Shown: positions 9,309 to 18,920, numbered from the stretch's first letter. The stretch is 64,000 nt of DNA from Pseudomonas kielensis (GCF_014236655.1 NZ_JACMYG010000011.1:89026-153025); one strand, 5' to 3'. Notes: a model not told the origin generated them from the sequence alone. Made by a program: numbers and translations.

Positions 9309-9578
9309 CTAGCCGATCAACTGCGGAATACTGCCGTACAGGCGCAGGATGTATTCCATGAAGGTTTGCACCAGCCACGGGCCGGCAACGATCAGCGTGA
9401 CCAGCATCACCAAAAGGCGCGGCAGGAAGCTGAGGGTCTGTTCGTTGATCTGGGTCGCCGCCTGGAACATCGCCACCAGCAGGCCCACCAACAGGCTGGG
9501 CACCACCAGCACCGCGACCATCACGGTGGTCAGCCAGAGCGCTTCCCGGAACAGGTCTACCGCTACTTCAGGCGTCAT
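9309..9578 (-). CDS. fliQ: Flagellar export gate protein FliQ
   Basis: Small two-helix membrane subunit of the export gate, 89 residues (MTPEVAVDLFREALWLT). Hydrophobic helices lie at about residues 15-40 and 52-72. The length matches the family exactly, and it sits between fliP and fliR in the conserved order. Confidence 0.96.
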   Translation of the reverse strand: MTPEVAVDLFREALWLTTVMVAVLVVPSLLVGLLVAMFQAATQINEQTLSFLPRLLVMLVTLIVAGPWLVQTFMEYILRLYGSIPQLIG

Positions 9579-9602
9579 ATCGGGCCACTCGCTCGCACCA
9601 GG

Positions 9603-10352
9603 CTAAACACCGCCGAAACTGCCGGCCAGGGTGCCGATGATCAGCGCCCAGCCGTCCACCAGCACAAACAGCATGATCTTGAACGGCAGCGAAATGATCA
9701 GCGGCGAGAGCATCATCATACCCATCGCCATCAGCACACTCGCCACCACCAGGTCGATGATCAGGAACGGGATGAAGATCATGAAACCGATCTGGAACGC
9801 CGTCTTGAGCTCCGAGGTGACGAAGGCCGGTACCAGGATGGTCAGCGGCGCCTGATCCGGCGACGCGATGTCGGTGCGCTTGGACAGGCGCATGAACAAC
9901 TCGAGGTCGCTGCTGCGGGTCTGGGCCAGCATGAAATCCTTGATCGGCACCTGGGCCTTGGCCACGGCATCCTGGGCGGTCATTTTTTCCGCCAGATACG
10001 GCTGCAAGGCGTCCTGGTTCACTCGGTCGAAGACCGGCGCCATGATGAACAGGGTCAGGAACAGCGCCATGCCGGTGAGAATCTGGTTCGACGGCGTCTG
10101 CTGCAGGCCCAGGGCCTGACGCAGGATCGAGAAGACGATGATGATCCGGGTGAAGCTGGTCATCAGCATGACAAACGCCGGGATGAAACTCAGCGCGGTC
10201 ATGATCAGCAGGATCTGCAGGCTGACCGAATATTCCTGGGCACCGTCGGCATTGGTGCCCAGGGTGATCGCCGGGATCGACAGCGGATCGGCGGCCAGCG
10301 CCAGGGGCGCGGTCAGCAACAGGAGCAGCGTCAGGAGGAAACGCAACGGCAT
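9603..10352 (-). CDS. fliP: Flagellar export gate protein FliP
   Basis: Export-gate subunit forming the FliP5Q4R1 pore, 249 residues. It begins with a cleavable-type signal sequence ([20 protein letters not shown]), followed by the conserved [20 protein letters not shown] region and by C-terminal membrane helices ([17 protein letters not shown]). Its start overlaps the last base of fliO, which implies translational coupling. Confidence 0.97.
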   Translation of the reverse strand: MPLRFLLTLLLLLTAPLALAADPLSIPAITLGTNADGAQEYSVSLQILLIMTALSFIPAFVMLMTSFTRIIIVFSILRQALGLQQTPSNQILTGMALFLTLFIMAPVFDRVNQDALQPYLAEKMTAQDAVAKAQVPIKDFMLAQTRSSDLELFMRLSKRTDIASPDQAPLTILVPAFVTSELKTAFQIGFMIFIPFLIIDLVVASVLMAMGMMMLSPLIISLPFKIMLFVLVDGWALIIGTLAGSFGGV

Positions 10353-10783
10353 TACTTCTTATCCTTGTCTTTACCCAGCAACTCCATCAGGCGCTGGGCA
10401 AACTCGGGGGTGGCCTGCTCGGTGCCGGGCACCTGCACTGGCTCTTTGAGGACATGCAGCGCACTGATGGTGCCCGGCGTCAGGCCCAGCAGAATCTGCT
10501 CGTTGCCGACCTGCACCAGGACCAGCCGGTCCCGCGGGCCGAGGGCGCGCGAACCGATCAGCTCGATCACCTGACCCTTGCCCGCCGGCCCTGCCTGCTG
10601 CACCCGGCGCAATAGCCAGGCGAGGAAAAAGATCAGGCCCAGCACCAGCAGCAGACCCAGCACCAGCTGCGTCAACTGCCCGGCCACCCCGCCGCCGACC
10701 GCTGGCGCAGCCACGGCCGCCACCGGCTCGGCCGCCATCACGCAACCAGGCAAGGCCAGCAACCCACCGAGTAACCTGTTCAC
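10352..10783 (-). CDS. fliO: Flagellar biosynthesis protein FliO
   Basis: Assembly factor that stabilises FliP, 143 residues. A hydrophobic N-terminus containing a possible lipobox-like LPGC and a transmembrane helix at about residues 38-62 precede a short cytoplasmic domain ([20 protein letters not shown]). It abuts the fliN stop and overlaps fliP by one base. Sequence in this family is variable, but context and domain shape agree. Confidence 0.92.
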   Translation of the reverse strand: MNRLLGGLLALPGCVMAAEPVAAVAAPAVGGGVAGQLTQLVLGLLLVLGLIFFLAWLLRRVQQAGPAGKGQVIELIGSRALGPRDRLVLVQVGNEQILLGLTPGTISALHVLKEPVQVPGTEQATPEFAQRLMELLGKDKDKK

Positions 10784-11242
10784 TCAGCGCAGCTTCTTGA
10801 TGCGTTCGCTTGGGCTGATCACGTCCGTCAGGCGGATGCCGAACTTCTCGTTGACCACCACCACTTCGCCATGGGCGATCAGCGTGCCATTGACCAGCAC
10901 GTCGAGGGGTTCACCCGCCAGGCGATCGAGTTCGATCACCGACCCCTGGTTGAGCTGCAACAGGTTACGGATGTTGATGTCGGTACTGCCGACTTCCATC
11001 GAGATCGATACCGGGATGTCCAGGATCACGTCCAGGTTCGGACCGTCCAGCGTCACCGGGCCGTTGTTTTTCGGCACGCTGCCGAACTCTTCCATCGGCA
11101 GACGGTTGGACGGCGAACTGGCCGCATCGGCCGCCAGCAGGGCATCGATGTCGTCCTGTCCGACATCACCGGCTTCTTCCAGCGCGGCGGCCCATTCATC
11201 AGCCAGGGCCTGGTCGTCCTGGGCATTCATATCGTTAACCAT
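10784..11242 (-). CDS. fliN: Flagellar motor switch protein FliN
   Basis: C-ring subunit with a C-terminal SpoA domain (about residues 75-150; VSISMEVGSTDINIRNLLQL). It works with FliM and FliG in switching and as a docking site for FliH. Two adjacent ATGs occur. I use the second (11240-11242, MVNDMNAQ), because the GAGGA ribosome-binding site is then spaced 6 bases instead of 3. That gives 152 residues. The acidic N-terminal extension (residues 1-65) is usual in pseudomonads. Confidence 0.93.
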   Translation of the reverse strand: MVNDMNAQDDQALADEWAAALEEAGDVGQDDIDALLAADAASSPSNRLPMEEFGSVPKNNGPVTLDGPNLDVILDIPVSISMEVGSTDINIRNLLQLNQGSVIELDRLAGEPLDVLVNGTLIAHGEVVVVNEKFGIRLTDVISPSERIKKLR

Positions 11243-11296
11243 CATTTGTCCTCGGCGGGCAGCAAGCATTTAAAAACGAGTGGAGAGCAACGCCGC

Positions 11297-12265
11297 TCAG
11301 CGGCGCTCGATGGGTTCGATCACTTGCAACGCCAGGTTGCCCTTGTGGGACCCCATCTTGACCTTGAAAGCCGGCACGCCGTTGGCGCGCATGATCATGT
11401 CTTCGGGCATGTCCACCGGGATCACGTCGCCCGGCTGCATGTGCAGAATGTCGCGCAGGCGCAACTGGCGGCGCGCGACGGTGGCACTCAAGGGCACATC
11501 GACGTCCAACACGTCCTGGCGCAGGGCGTTGACCCAGCGCTCGTCCTGGTCGTCGAGGTCGGACTGGAAACCGGCATCGAGCATTTCCCGGACCGGCTCG
11601 ATCATCGAGTACGGCATGGTCACGTGCAGGTCGCCGCCGCCCCCATCGAGCTCGATATGGAAGGTGGAAACCACCACCGCTTCACTGGGCCCGACGATGT
11701 TGGCCATGGCCGGATTCACTTCCGAGTTGATGTACTCGAAATTGACTTCCATGATCGCCTGCCAGGCTTCCTTCAAGTCGATGAAGGCCTGCTCCAGCAC
11801 CATGCGCACCACGCGCAATTCGGTGGGGGTGAATTCACGCCCTTCGATCTTGGCGTGACGTCCGTCGCCGCCGAAGAAGTTATCCACCAGCTTGAACACC
11901 AGCTTGGCATCGAGAATGAACAGGGCCGTGCCGCGCAGGGGTTTGATCTTGACCAGGTTGAGACTGGTGGGCACGTACAGCGAATGCACGTACTCGCCGA
12001 ACTTCATCACCTGCACCCCGCCCACGGCCACATCGGCCGAGCGCCTAAGCATGTTGAACATGCTGATGCGGGTGTAGCGGGCGAAACGTTCGTTGATCAT
12101 TTCCAGGGTCGGCATGCGCCCCCGGACGATCCGGTCCTGACTGGTCAGGTCATAGCTTTTGACGCTGCCCGGCTCGGCAGCGGCGTCGGTCTCAACCAGA
12201 CCATCGTCGACGCCATGCAACAGCGCGTCGATCTCATCTTGGGACAGCAGGTCTTGCACGGCCAT
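11297..12265 (-). CDS. fliM: Flagellar motor switch protein FliM
   Basis: Middle C-ring subunit that binds CheY-P, 322 residues. The N-terminal CheY-binding peptide LLSQDEIDALL (residues 6-16) is intact. A CheC-like middle domain and a C-terminal SpoA domain follow. It lies between fliL (9-base gap) and fliN (54-base gap). Confidence 0.97.
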   Translation of the reverse strand: MAVQDLLSQDEIDALLHGVDDGLVETDAAAEPGSVKSYDLTSQDRIVRGRMPTLEMINERFARYTRISMFNMLRRSADVAVGGVQVMKFGEYVHSLYVPTSLNLVKIKPLRGTALFILDAKLVFKLVDNFFGGDGRHAKIEGREFTPTELRVVRMVLEQAFIDLKEAWQAIMEVNFEYINSEVNPAMANIVGPSEAVVVSTFHIELDGGGGDLHVTMPYSMIEPVREMLDAGFQSDLDDQDERWVNALRQDVLDVDVPLSATVARRQLRLRDILHMQPGDVIPVDMPEDMIMRANGVPAFKVKMGSHKGNLALQVIEPIERR

Positions 12266-12274
12266 GTCGTGTTC

Positions 12275-12775
12275 CTACTGCAGTACGAAATTAGTAAAGA
12301 GCAACTGCTCGACCACCACTTTGCCGACTTCTTTCTGCGCCACTTCCTGCACACTGGCAGTGGCTTTCTGGCGCAGCATTTCCTGGCCGACCGGGGTGGC
12401 CAGGTTGTCGAAACTCTGCCCGGAGAACAGCATCACCAGGTTGTTGCGGATCACCGGCATGTGCACCTTCAGGGCGTCCAGATCGGCCTGGTTACGGGCC
12501 TGCAGGGTAATGCTCACCTGCATGTAGCGCTGGCGGCCGTTCTGGTTGTAGTTGGCGATGAAGGCCGGCGCCATGGCTTCGTAGATGGCCGCAGGCTTGG
12601 CATTGCCGGCCGCATCGGCCGCAGGCTCAGGCTTGCTCTGGGCACCGTGCATGAAGTACCAGGTCGCGCCCACGGACAAACCGATCGCCAGCAACAAGGC
12701 CGCGGCAATCACCAGGATCAGCTTGAGTTTGCCTTTGCCGGCGGGATCTTTTACTGCTGCGTCGCTCTTCGCCAT
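12275..12775 (-). CDS. fliL: Flagellar basal body-associated protein FliL
   Basis: Inner-membrane protein that surrounds and supports stator units, 166 residues. It has a short cytoplasmic N-terminus, one transmembrane helix at about residues 17-38 (ILVIAAALLLAIGLSVGA), an Ala/Pro linker and a periplasmic stomatin-like domain. It heads the fliL-flhB unit, with a sigma-54 promoter 52 bases upstream of its ATG. Confidence 0.95.
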   Translation of the reverse strand: MAKSDAAVKDPAGKGKLKLILVIAAALLLAIGLSVGATWYFMHGAQSKPEPAADAAGNAKPAAIYEAMAPAFIANYNQNGRQRYMQVSITLQARNQADLDALKVHMPVIRNNLVMLFSGQSFDNLATPVGQEMLRQKATASVQEVAQKEVGKVVVEQLLFTNFVLQ

Positions 12776-12826
12776 GCCAATAATCCGTCACTATTCGGGT
12801 TTTCACAGTCGCACGGCAAGGCAAGA

Positions 12827-12841
12827 GCAAGTGTTATGCCA
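12827..12841 (-). promoter_or_regulatory. Sigma-54 promoter for fliL operon
   Basis: The minus strand reads TGGCATAACACTTGC, with the conserved TGGCA and TTGC elements at RpoN spacing. It lies 52 bases upstream of the fliL ATG and probably drives fliLMNOPQR-flhB under FleQ/FleR control. Confidence 0.75.
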
Positions 12842-12936
12842 GAAGTGTCGGGGGACCCGGATTGCATAGATCCTGTAGGCGCGCGAGCGCACTTGCGGAC
12901 TTCGCCAGCAGGCTCACACAGTGGAAATTTGCACAC

Positions 12937-13230
12937 CGGTAAAAACCGGCAGGTCGCCGTGCTCTGGCTGTTGATCTTGATCCACCGGCCCCATCGGCAG
13001 GCTGAGCGAAGGTGTCCATCTGGGGGAGGCGTGGAGCGCCGTGCGGCGAAGCCGCATACATCCAGAGGAGGTGCAGCGAAGCAAACCGGAGGCGATGCCC
13101 CGGGATGGATACCGTAGCGAGGGGCCGTACGCCTGGGGCAAGCGTTTTTTTGCTGGGCCTGTCTCCTGGCAGCGGACGCCAAGAAGCTGGTTATCCAGCC
13201 TTCTGCCTCAAGCCTTCGGCAACCCCCACA
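12937..13230. repeat. Probable dispersed Pseudomonas intergenic repeat
   Basis: The stretch begins with a small CCGGT-AAAA-ACCGG hairpin followed by GCAGGTCGCCGTGCTC. It contains long imperfect inverted arms GGTGTCCATC-tgGGGG (13011-13026) and CCCCggGATGGAtACC (13098-13113). From memory these phrases recur between genes in fluorescent pseudomonads, including in the element family at the right end of this window. It has no coding signals. Confidence 0.55.
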
Positions 13231-13238
13231 AGGGTCAA

Positions 13239-14513
13239 TCAAGCGTAATAGTCGACCACACTGGAGCCCATCACACGGGTGGCGCTGGCGGCGACTTCAG
13301 CGATGCCGGCCGGCGATTCATCCGCCATCGGCTCCAGTCGGTTGGCAGTGGCCGAGGTGCGGGCACCCTGCCCCTGCTGCGCCTGCTCCTGAGAGCCACG
13401 GGACTGGTCGGAGACATTGACGTCGACCTGCCCCATGCCCTGCTGCGCGAACATCTCGCGCAGGCGATGCATCTGCCCGTCCAGCGCTTCGCGCACGCCA
13501 ACGTGGGCGCTCATGAAGGTGACCTGGGTCTGCTGGTCGGGAATCATATTGACGCGGATATCCAGGCGCCCCAGCTCGGCGGGCTGCAACTGGATGTCCG
13601 CCGCCTTGAGGTTAGCGCTCGACAGGTACATGACCCGGTTGACCACCTCTTCGGTCCAGCCGCTCTGGTGCATGGCAATCGGCTGATTGACCGGCAGCGC
13701 ATTGGCGGTTTTCGCCGTGGCGGCCTGGGTCAGCGCAGCCAGGCGGTCGGCAAAACCTTCCACCCGGGTGTCGCTGCTAGCGGCCTTGAGGTCCTTGAGG
13801 CCTTCGTCGATCAGGCCGCTGAAGGCCTTTTCGCCGCCCTCGCCCGCACCGTCCTGCTCCGCTTGCAGGCCGAGCATACTGGCCATGCCTGCGGCGAAGG
13901 TCTGCGTCGTGGTCGGCTCGCCGTCGAGCTGGGCGGTCGCAGGCGGGGTCTTGGCTTGAGCCTGGCTGGAGGCGGACAGATGACCGCTCTGCTCCATCGC
14001 CAGGCGCACTGCCGGCAAGCTATCCAGCGGATCGGCCTCAGGATCGAACGCCGGACCGCTGACCGCCTGCGTGGTGGCCAGCAGCGCCGCCTCGATGGCC
14101 GGGTCTACGGTGGCAGGGGTCTCGACTAAGGGGACAGGGACGGGGACCGGCGCCGGGGTTGCGGCCTGGGCCTGCGCCGGATCTACCGCAGCGTCTTCAA
14201 CCACTGCACCAGGCTCGGTGTCGGAGGCCTCTTCAGGCGCCACTTTTTCGGCGGGCAAGGTTTTGCCGCTAGCGGCAACCGCTGGGGCCGAGGCGGCAGG
14301 TTTGTCCCCACGGCCCGGGTGGTCCGGGACCTTGTCACGCAGTGGTTTAGCCCCCACATCGGCCGCCGCCAAGGACTTGCCCGCCCCCTGGCCGGCAAAC
14401 ACCCGGGCGAAGCCGGACGCCTTGTCCACAGGCGTCGCCGGGGCATTGGCCGAGGCCGACTGAGACTTGGCCTGTGTGCCAGCCTGAAGCAGGATGTTGG
14501 GGGAAAGGGGCAT
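13239..14513 (-). CDS. fliK: Flagellar hook-length control protein FliK
   Basis: Secreted molecular ruler that sets hook length and triggers the FlhB specificity switch. I use the ATG at 14511-14513 (MPLSPNILLQAG) with a GGAGA ribosome-binding site, giving 424 residues. The long N-terminal part (to about residue 290) is Ala/Pro/Thr-rich and low in complexity. The conserved C-terminal domain contains LQLQPAELGRLDIR. A sigma-54 element lies 50 bases upstream. The sequence upstream of the chosen start, although open, is not conserved-looking. Confidence 0.92.
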   Translation of the reverse strand: MPLSPNILLQAGTQAKSQSASANAPATPVDKASGFARVFAGQGAGKSLAAADVGAKPLRDKVPDHPGRGDKPAASAPAVAASGKTLPAEKVAPEEASDTEPGAVVEDAAVDPAQAQAATPAPVPVPVPLVETPATVDPAIEAALLATTQAVSGPAFDPEADPLDSLPAVRLAMEQSGHLSASSQAQAKTPPATAQLDGEPTTTQTFAAGMASMLGLQAEQDGAGEGGEKAFSGLIDEGLKDLKAASSDTRVEGFADRLAALTQAATAKTANALPVNQPIAMHQSGWTEEVVNRVMYLSSANLKAADIQLQPAELGRLDIRVNMIPDQQTQVTFMSAHVGVREALDGQMHRLREMFAQQGMGQVDVNVSDQSRGSQEQAQQGQGARTSATANRLEPMADESPAGIAEVAASATRVMGSSVVDYYA

Positions 14514-14562
14514 AGCGGTCTCCGCTGCACTGGAATCGTAGATACAGTTGAGCAAGAAGACT

Positions 14563-14577
14563 GCAAGGGTCGAGCCA
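14563..14577 (-). promoter_or_regulatory. Sigma-54 promoter for fliK
   Basis: The minus strand reads TGGCTCGACCCTTGC, matching TGGCACG-N4-TTGC at all key positions, 50 bases upstream of the fliK ATG. It suggests fliK is transcribed separately from the hsb/hpt genes before it. Confidence 0.7.
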
Positions 14578-14594
14578 GATTGCCCGGAAAAATG

Positions 14595-14963
14595 CTAACA
14601 GCAGCGATTGGACGAATCAGACGCCAGCGAGCGCTGCCGTTCGGCTTCATACAGAGGGCGCACCAAGGCGAACTCGCCATCGATTTCACCCACCAGCTTG
14701 GCCAGGCCCTCGGGGGCTTTTTCCTGGGCGCGCTGTTCCAGCTCATGGCACAGCCTGGCCAGGCGCAACGCGCCCATGTTGCTGCTGCTGCCTTTGAAAC
14801 TATGGGCCGCGCTGACCAGCTGCGCCGCATCGTGCGCCTCGCGCAGCACTTGCAGACGCTCTTCGGAGTCCGCCAGGAAGGTGTCCAGCAACACCGGGTA
14901 ATCCTCTTCCATGACTTCCTGTAACGCACTGAGTACGTCACGGTCCAGATGGGTATCGGTCAC
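14595..14963 (-). CDS. hptB: Histidine phosphotransfer protein HptB
   Basis: Single Hpt-domain protein of 122 residues. The phospho-accepting histidine is H54 in AAHSFKGSSSNMGA. In P. aeruginosa HptB takes phosphate from several hybrid kinases (such as RetS and PA1611) and passes it to HsbR. It lies 31 bases downstream of the hsbR frame on the same strand, which supports the same pairing here. It therefore links surface/biofilm signalling with flagellar expression. Confidence 0.9.
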   Translation of the reverse strand: MTDTHLDRDVLSALQEVMEEDYPVLLDTFLADSEERLQVLREAHDAAQLVSAAHSFKGSSSNMGALRLARLCHELEQRAQEKAPEGLAKLVGEIDGEFALVRPLYEAERQRSLASDSSNRCC

Positions 14964-14994
14964 TTGCTCGCTCCTTGATCAAGAATGGAGGGGA

Positions 14995-16710
14995 TTATGC
15001 CTGAGCCCCCCAGGAAAACTCCACGCGCGCCCGCCGGCCGTCGTCGGACCAACTGGCATTGCGGCTCAACTGGCGGATCAGGCTGACGCCACGACCCGAT
15101 AAACGACCGATGTCCAGCGGCCGGTCCATCACGCGCTGCACATCAAAGCCATGCCCACTGTCTTCCACTTCAATCACCAGGCAACCGCCCGTGCCTTGCG
15201 GCGCGACCTGCACGTGTACCCGCAGATAGCCCTCTTCCAGTTGCTCCAGGCGGGCGTTGCGCAACTGATAGTAGCGCGCAAACCCGTGGACATCGCGCTT
15301 GAGGCTTGAATCCAGGCCCAGCACACCATGCTCCAGGGCATTGGAGTACAGCTCGGCCAGCACACTGTGCAGCGCCGCACTTTGCACCCGCAGGCCATGC
15401 ACCTCCAGCAGCAACTGCAACAGATAGGGCAACGGGTCGAAGCGCTTGAGGGACTCGGCACGAAACTCGAAGCTCAACGACCAGTCCAGCGGGCTGGACT
15501 GGCCACTGTCGGAGTAGACCAGGGCTGGCGGCGTAAGCTGGGCCGGCTCCACCAGACTGATTTCCAGCATGCTCACGTCATCCCGGGCCTGGCCGCCAAA
15601 ATCGCGCAGCGCTTGTTCGATCTCCTCGAACAACTGCCCGGGCTCAAGGTTATCGGCAAACACCTGCATCAAACGCTCGACGCCAAACAGCTGCTCGGTG
15701 CTGTCACAGGTATCGATCACTCCATCCGTCAACAGCAACACGCGATCGCCCAGGGCCATCGGGAACACTTCCGTGCGGTCGTCGAACGCCTGGGCACTCA
15801 ACACGCCCAGCGGCAAATGCCGTGACTTCAGCGGCCGGCGCTCGCCACTGGCGATGTCATGCAGGTAGCCGTCGGGCATCCCACCGTTCCAGACCTCGGC
15901 CGAACGGCGCTGGAAACTCAGGGACAACAGGGTGGCGCAGCAAAACATGTCCACCGGCAGGATGCGCTTGAGCTTGGCATTCATCTCTCGCAGGATCTGC
16001 GCCAAGCCGAAACCCTTGGCCGTCATCCCGTAGAACACCTCGGCCAGGGGCATGGCGCCCACGGCCGCCGGCAACCCGTGACCGGTGAAGTCACCGAGCA
16101 GCACGTGCATGTCCCCAGCCGGGGTGAACGCCGCCAGCAGCAGATCACCGTTGAACAGCGCATAAGGCGATTGCCGGTAGCGGATGTTCGGGGCGCTCAG
16201 GCAACCCGAGTGGGCGATTTTATCGAACACCGCCTTGGCCACACGCTGTTCATTGAGCAAGTACTGATGGTGGCGGACGATCTGGTCGCGCTGCTCCAGC
16301 ACCGTGGCCTGCAAACGCCGCAAGCGATCCATGGCTTTGATCTTGGCCGCCAGCACCACCTGGTTATAGGGCTTGGCCAGAAAGTCGTCACCGCCCGCCT
16401 CCAGGCAGCGGGCCAGGCCTTCGTCCTCGCTAAGCGACGTGAGGAAGATGATCGGCACCAGGGTTTGCCCGGCCAATTGCTTGATCTGGCGCGCCGCGTC
16501 AAAGCCGTCCATCACCGGCATCAGTGCGTCCATCAGCACCAGGTGCGGGCGCGCCTGGCGGTATAGATCCACCGCTTCGGCGCCGTTCGCCGCCAGCAGC
16601 ACCGCGTGGCCCTGCCGCCGGACGATACCCGACAGCAGCAGGCGATCAGCCGCGCTGTCTTCGACGATCAGCACCGTCAGGGGCTCGAACGGCGGGGCCA
16701 GGTCGCTCAA
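14995..16710 (-). CDS. hsbR: Response regulator with PP2C phosphatase and kinase-like domains (HsbR)
   Basis: 571-residue protein with three parts. These are an N-terminal receiver (phospho-acceptor D61 in VLMDALMP), a central SpoIIE/PP2C serine phosphatase (about residues 190-390, with LLGDFTGHGLPAAVGAMP and LLLTDGVID), and a C-terminal GHKL/RsbW-like ATPase (about 420-570, with VEDSGHGFD). In P. aeruginosa HsbR controls phosphorylation of the anti-anti-sigma factor HsbA. The 4-base overlap with hsbA supports that partnership. Confidence 0.92.
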   Translation of the reverse strand: MSDLAPPFEPLTVLIVEDSAADRLLLSGIVRRQGHAVLLAANGAEAVDLYRQARPHLVLMDALMPVMDGFDAARQIKQLAGQTLVPIIFLTSLSEDEGLARCLEAGGDDFLAKPYNQVVLAAKIKAMDRLRRLQATVLEQRDQIVRHHQYLLNEQRVAKAVFDKIAHSGCLSAPNIRYRQSPYALFNGDLLLAAFTPAGDMHVLLGDFTGHGLPAAVGAMPLAEVFYGMTAKGFGLAQILREMNAKLKRILPVDMFCCATLLSLSFQRRSAEVWNGGMPDGYLHDIASGERRPLKSRHLPLGVLSAQAFDDRTEVFPMALGDRVLLLTDGVIDTCDSTEQLFGVERLMQVFADNLEPGQLFEEIEQALRDFGGQARDDVSMLEISLVEPAQLTPPALVYSDSGQSSPLDWSLSFEFRAESLKRFDPLPYLLQLLLEVHGLRVQSAALHSVLAELYSNALEHGVLGLDSSLKRDVHGFARYYQLRNARLEQLEEGYLRVHVQVAPQGTGGCLVIEVEDSGHGFDVQRVMDRPLDIGRLSGRGVSLIRQLSRNASWSDDGRRARVEFSWGAQA

Positions 16711-17015
16711 GTGATGTCGAACAGCTTGTCGAAATTGGAGATGGCGAGGATTTTTCGCACGTCGGAACTGCTGTTGATCAGCCGCACATCGGATTCGTCA
16801 CCGCCGGCATGATCGCGCAGCAACAGCAGCATGCCCAACGCCGAACTGTCGAGATAAGTGGCTTCCTTGAGGTCGACCACCACCGCGTTGGGCCGCTGAT
16901 TGTCGATCTGCCCGAAGGAGTCGCGAAATTCCTGATGCTTGGCAAAATCGAAGCGACCCTTGATCGAGATCGTCAGCTTTTGCCCGTCCTCGGAGACTTT
17001 CGTATTGACTGACAT
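16707..17015 (-). CDS. hsbA: Anti-sigma factor antagonist HsbA (STAS domain)
   Basis: Small STAS-domain protein. I use the ATG at 17013-17015 (MSVNTKVSEDG), which follows AAGGAAG, giving 102 residues. The phosphorylatable serine region is LDSSALGML (residues 55-63). In P. aeruginosa HsbA binds FlgM or the diguanylate cyclase HsbD depending on phosphorylation, switching between motility and attachment. Its end overlaps hsbR by 4 bases. Confidence 0.92.
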   Translation of the reverse strand: MSVNTKVSEDGQKLTISIKGRFDFAKHQEFRDSFGQIDNQRPNAVVVDLKEATYLDSSALGMLLLLRDHAGGDESDVRLINSSSDVRKILAISNFDKLFDIT

Positions 17016-17102
17016 GCTAGAGCTTCCTTGTCTTTGGCAATCGTGTACAAGGTTTAGCACTTGTACAGGGCATGAGCAAGGCAGCCCATCGGCCCGCGTC
17101 AC

Positions 17103-17555
17103 TCAACGATACGGACTCTCCCGGGGCAGGCGCTGGGACAGTTCATCGAGCAGCTTCTGCTCGCGCTTGTCCTCCAGTTGCCGGGCCTCGTCGATGTAGC
17201 GCTGCACCAGCTTGCGCAAGCCTTCGACCCGGGCGTAGGCCTGTTGCCAGCCGTCGCGCGCCTTGTCGAGGTTGTTCTGGTGCCAGGCCAGGCTTTGCCG
17301 CTGCTGGTCGATGGCGGTGCCCAGTTGTGCGAGGAAGCCCTGGTAACCCAGCAGCCATTGCCCGGACACCCCTTCACGGCCGCGCTCGACCCAGCGTTCC
17401 AGGTATTCGAGGCGAAATCCGTCGAGGTCGGCCAGCTTGTTTTCCGCCAGCCGCACCTGGCCCTGGAAGTAGCCCAGGCGCTGGGCGGCGGTCTTCTCGG
17501 CTTTTTCCGCCATGTCGACCACCGGCGCCAGGCGCGCTGCTCGGCTCTGGGCCAT
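17103..17555 (-). CDS. fliJ: Flagellar export chaperone FliJ
   Basis: 150-residue, almost wholly helical protein with long coiled-coil character (MAQSRAARLAPVVDMAEKAE...). FliJ is the central stalk that couples the FliI ATPase ring to FlhA and escorts substrates. It sits 6 bases downstream of fliI and 87 bases upstream of hsbA. Its sequence is little conserved, but size, coiled coil and position identify it. Confidence 0.93.
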   Translation of the reverse strand: MAQSRAARLAPVVDMAEKAEKTAAQRLGYFQGQVRLAENKLADLDGFRLEYLERWVERGREGVSGQWLLGYQGFLAQLGTAIDQQRQSLAWHQNNLDKARDGWQQAYARVEGLRKLVQRYIDEARQLEDKREQKLLDELSQRLPRESPYR

Positions 17556-17561
17556 GGCAGA

Positions 17562-18920
17562 TTAGCCTCCGGCTGCCGGAGCGAAGATGGTTTCCAGGTG
17601 AGCGTGGCTTTCGCCCAGGCTGATGTTGTCGTTGAGGCCCTGGCGCAGGTAGCTGACCATGGTCGGCTGCAGGGCAATGGCGGTGTCGGTCTCGCGATCG
17701 CCACCGGCCACATAGGCACCGACGCTGATCAGGTCGCGGCTCTGTTGATAACGCGACCAGAGCTGCTTGAAATATTGGGCGCGACGCATGTGCTCGGGCG
17801 AGACCACCGAGGGCATGACCCGGCTGATGGACGCTTCGATGTCGATGGCCGGGTAGTGCCCCTCTTCGGCCAGGCGCCGGGACAACACGATGTGGCCGTC
17901 GAGCACACCCCGCGCCGAGTCGGCGATCGGGTCCTGCTGGTCGTCGCCTTCCGACAGTACGGTATAGAACGCCGTGATCGAGCCACCGCCCGCCTCGGCA
18001 TTGCCCGCGCGTTCCACCAGTTTCGGCAGCTTGGCGAACACCGAAGGCGGATAGCCCTTGGTCGCTGGCGGCTCGCCGATGGCCAGGGCGATTTCCCGCT
18101 GGGCCTGGGCAAAACGGGTCAGCGAGTCCATCAGCAACAGGACGTTCTTGCCCTTGTCGCGAAAATATTCGGCGATGCGCGTGCAGTACATCGCCGCGCG
18201 CATCCGCATCAGCGGCGCATCGTCGGCCGGCGAAGCCACCACCACCGAACGCTTGAGGCCTTCTTCGCCGAGGATGTGCTCGATGAACTCCTTGACCTCC
18301 CGGCCCCGCTCACCGATCAGCCCGACCACAATGATGTCGGCTTCGGTAAAGCGGGTCATCATGCCCAGCAGCACACTCTTGCCCACGCCGGTACCGGCGA
18401 ACAGGCCCAGGCGCTGGCCGCGACCGACCGTGAGCAAGCCGTTGATCGACCGAATGCCGACGTCCAGCGGCACGCTGATGGGGTCGCGGTTGAGCGGGTT
18501 GATGGTCGGGCCGTCCATCGGCACCCAGTCCTCGGCCTTCATCCCGCCCTTGCCGTCCAGCGCCCGACCGGCACCGTCGAGCACCCGCCCGAGCATGCTC
18601 ATGCCCATCGGCAGGCGGCCATTGTCCGCCAGTGGCACGACCCGCGCGCCCGGGGCGATCCCGGCGACGCTGCCCACCGGCATCAGGAATACTTTGTTGC
18701 CGGAAAACCCCATGACCTCGGCTTCGACTTCGACCGGGTGATAGCTGTCGTCGTTGATCACCCGGCAGCGGCTGCCCATGGCGGCGCGCAAACCTTCAGC
18801 CTCGAGCGTCAGGCCGACCATGCGCAACAGGCGCCCTTCAAGGACCGGCTGGCCTGGCAACTCAACCGCGGCGGCGTAGCTGCCCAGGCGCTTGGCAAAA
18901 CTGGTGCGATCAAGGCGCAT
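17562..18920 (-). CDS. fliI: Flagellum-specific export ATPase FliI
   Basis: F1-beta-like ATPase that energises flagellar protein export, 452 residues. The Walker A motif AGTGVGKS is at residues 175-182. The Walker B region reads [18 protein letters not shown]. Its start overlaps the end of fliH by 11 bases, implying translational coupling. Confidence 0.98.
   Translation of the reverse strand: MRLDRTSFAKRLGSYAAAVELPGQPVLEGRLLRMVGLTLEAEGLRAAMGSRCRVINDDSYHPVEVEAEVMGFSGNKVFLMPVGSVAGIAPGARVVPLADNGRLPMGMSMLGRVLDGAGRALDGKGGMKAEDWVPMDGPTINPLNRDPISVPLDVGIRSINGLLTVGRGQRLGLFAGTGVGKSVLLGMMTRFTEADIIVVGLIGERGREVKEFIEHILGEEGLKRSVVVASPADDAPLMRMRAAMYCTRIAEYFRDKGKNVLLLMDSLTRFAQAQREIALAIGEPPATKGYPPSVFAKLPKLVERAGNAEAGGGSITAFYTVLSEGDDQQDPIADSARGVLDGHIVLSRRLAEEGHYPAIDIEASISRVMPSVVSPEHMRRAQYFKQLWSRYQQSRDLISVGAYVAGGDRETDTAIALQPTMVSYLRQGLNDNISLGESHAHLETIFAPAAGG

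Larger units (their letters stand above)
12776..13238. other. Intergenic region between fliK and fliL
   Basis: A 463-base gap with no convincing gene. It carries the fliL sigma-54 promoter (12827-12841), then a stretch (about 12937-13230) resembling dispersed Pseudomonas intergenic repeats, described separately. Open frames crossing it read as Arg/Pro-rich shadow sequence without a good start. Confidence 0.6.

Noticed and set aside
10871..13117. 748-codon plus-strand frame across fliN, fliM and fliL
   Set aside because: It runs through three well-identified genes and their promoter and has no domain. Open antisense frames are common at this GC content.
12937..13230. Small proteins in the fliK-fliL gap
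   Set aside because: Frames on both strands have poor starts and Arg/Pro-rich translations, and the DNA looks like an intergenic repeat.
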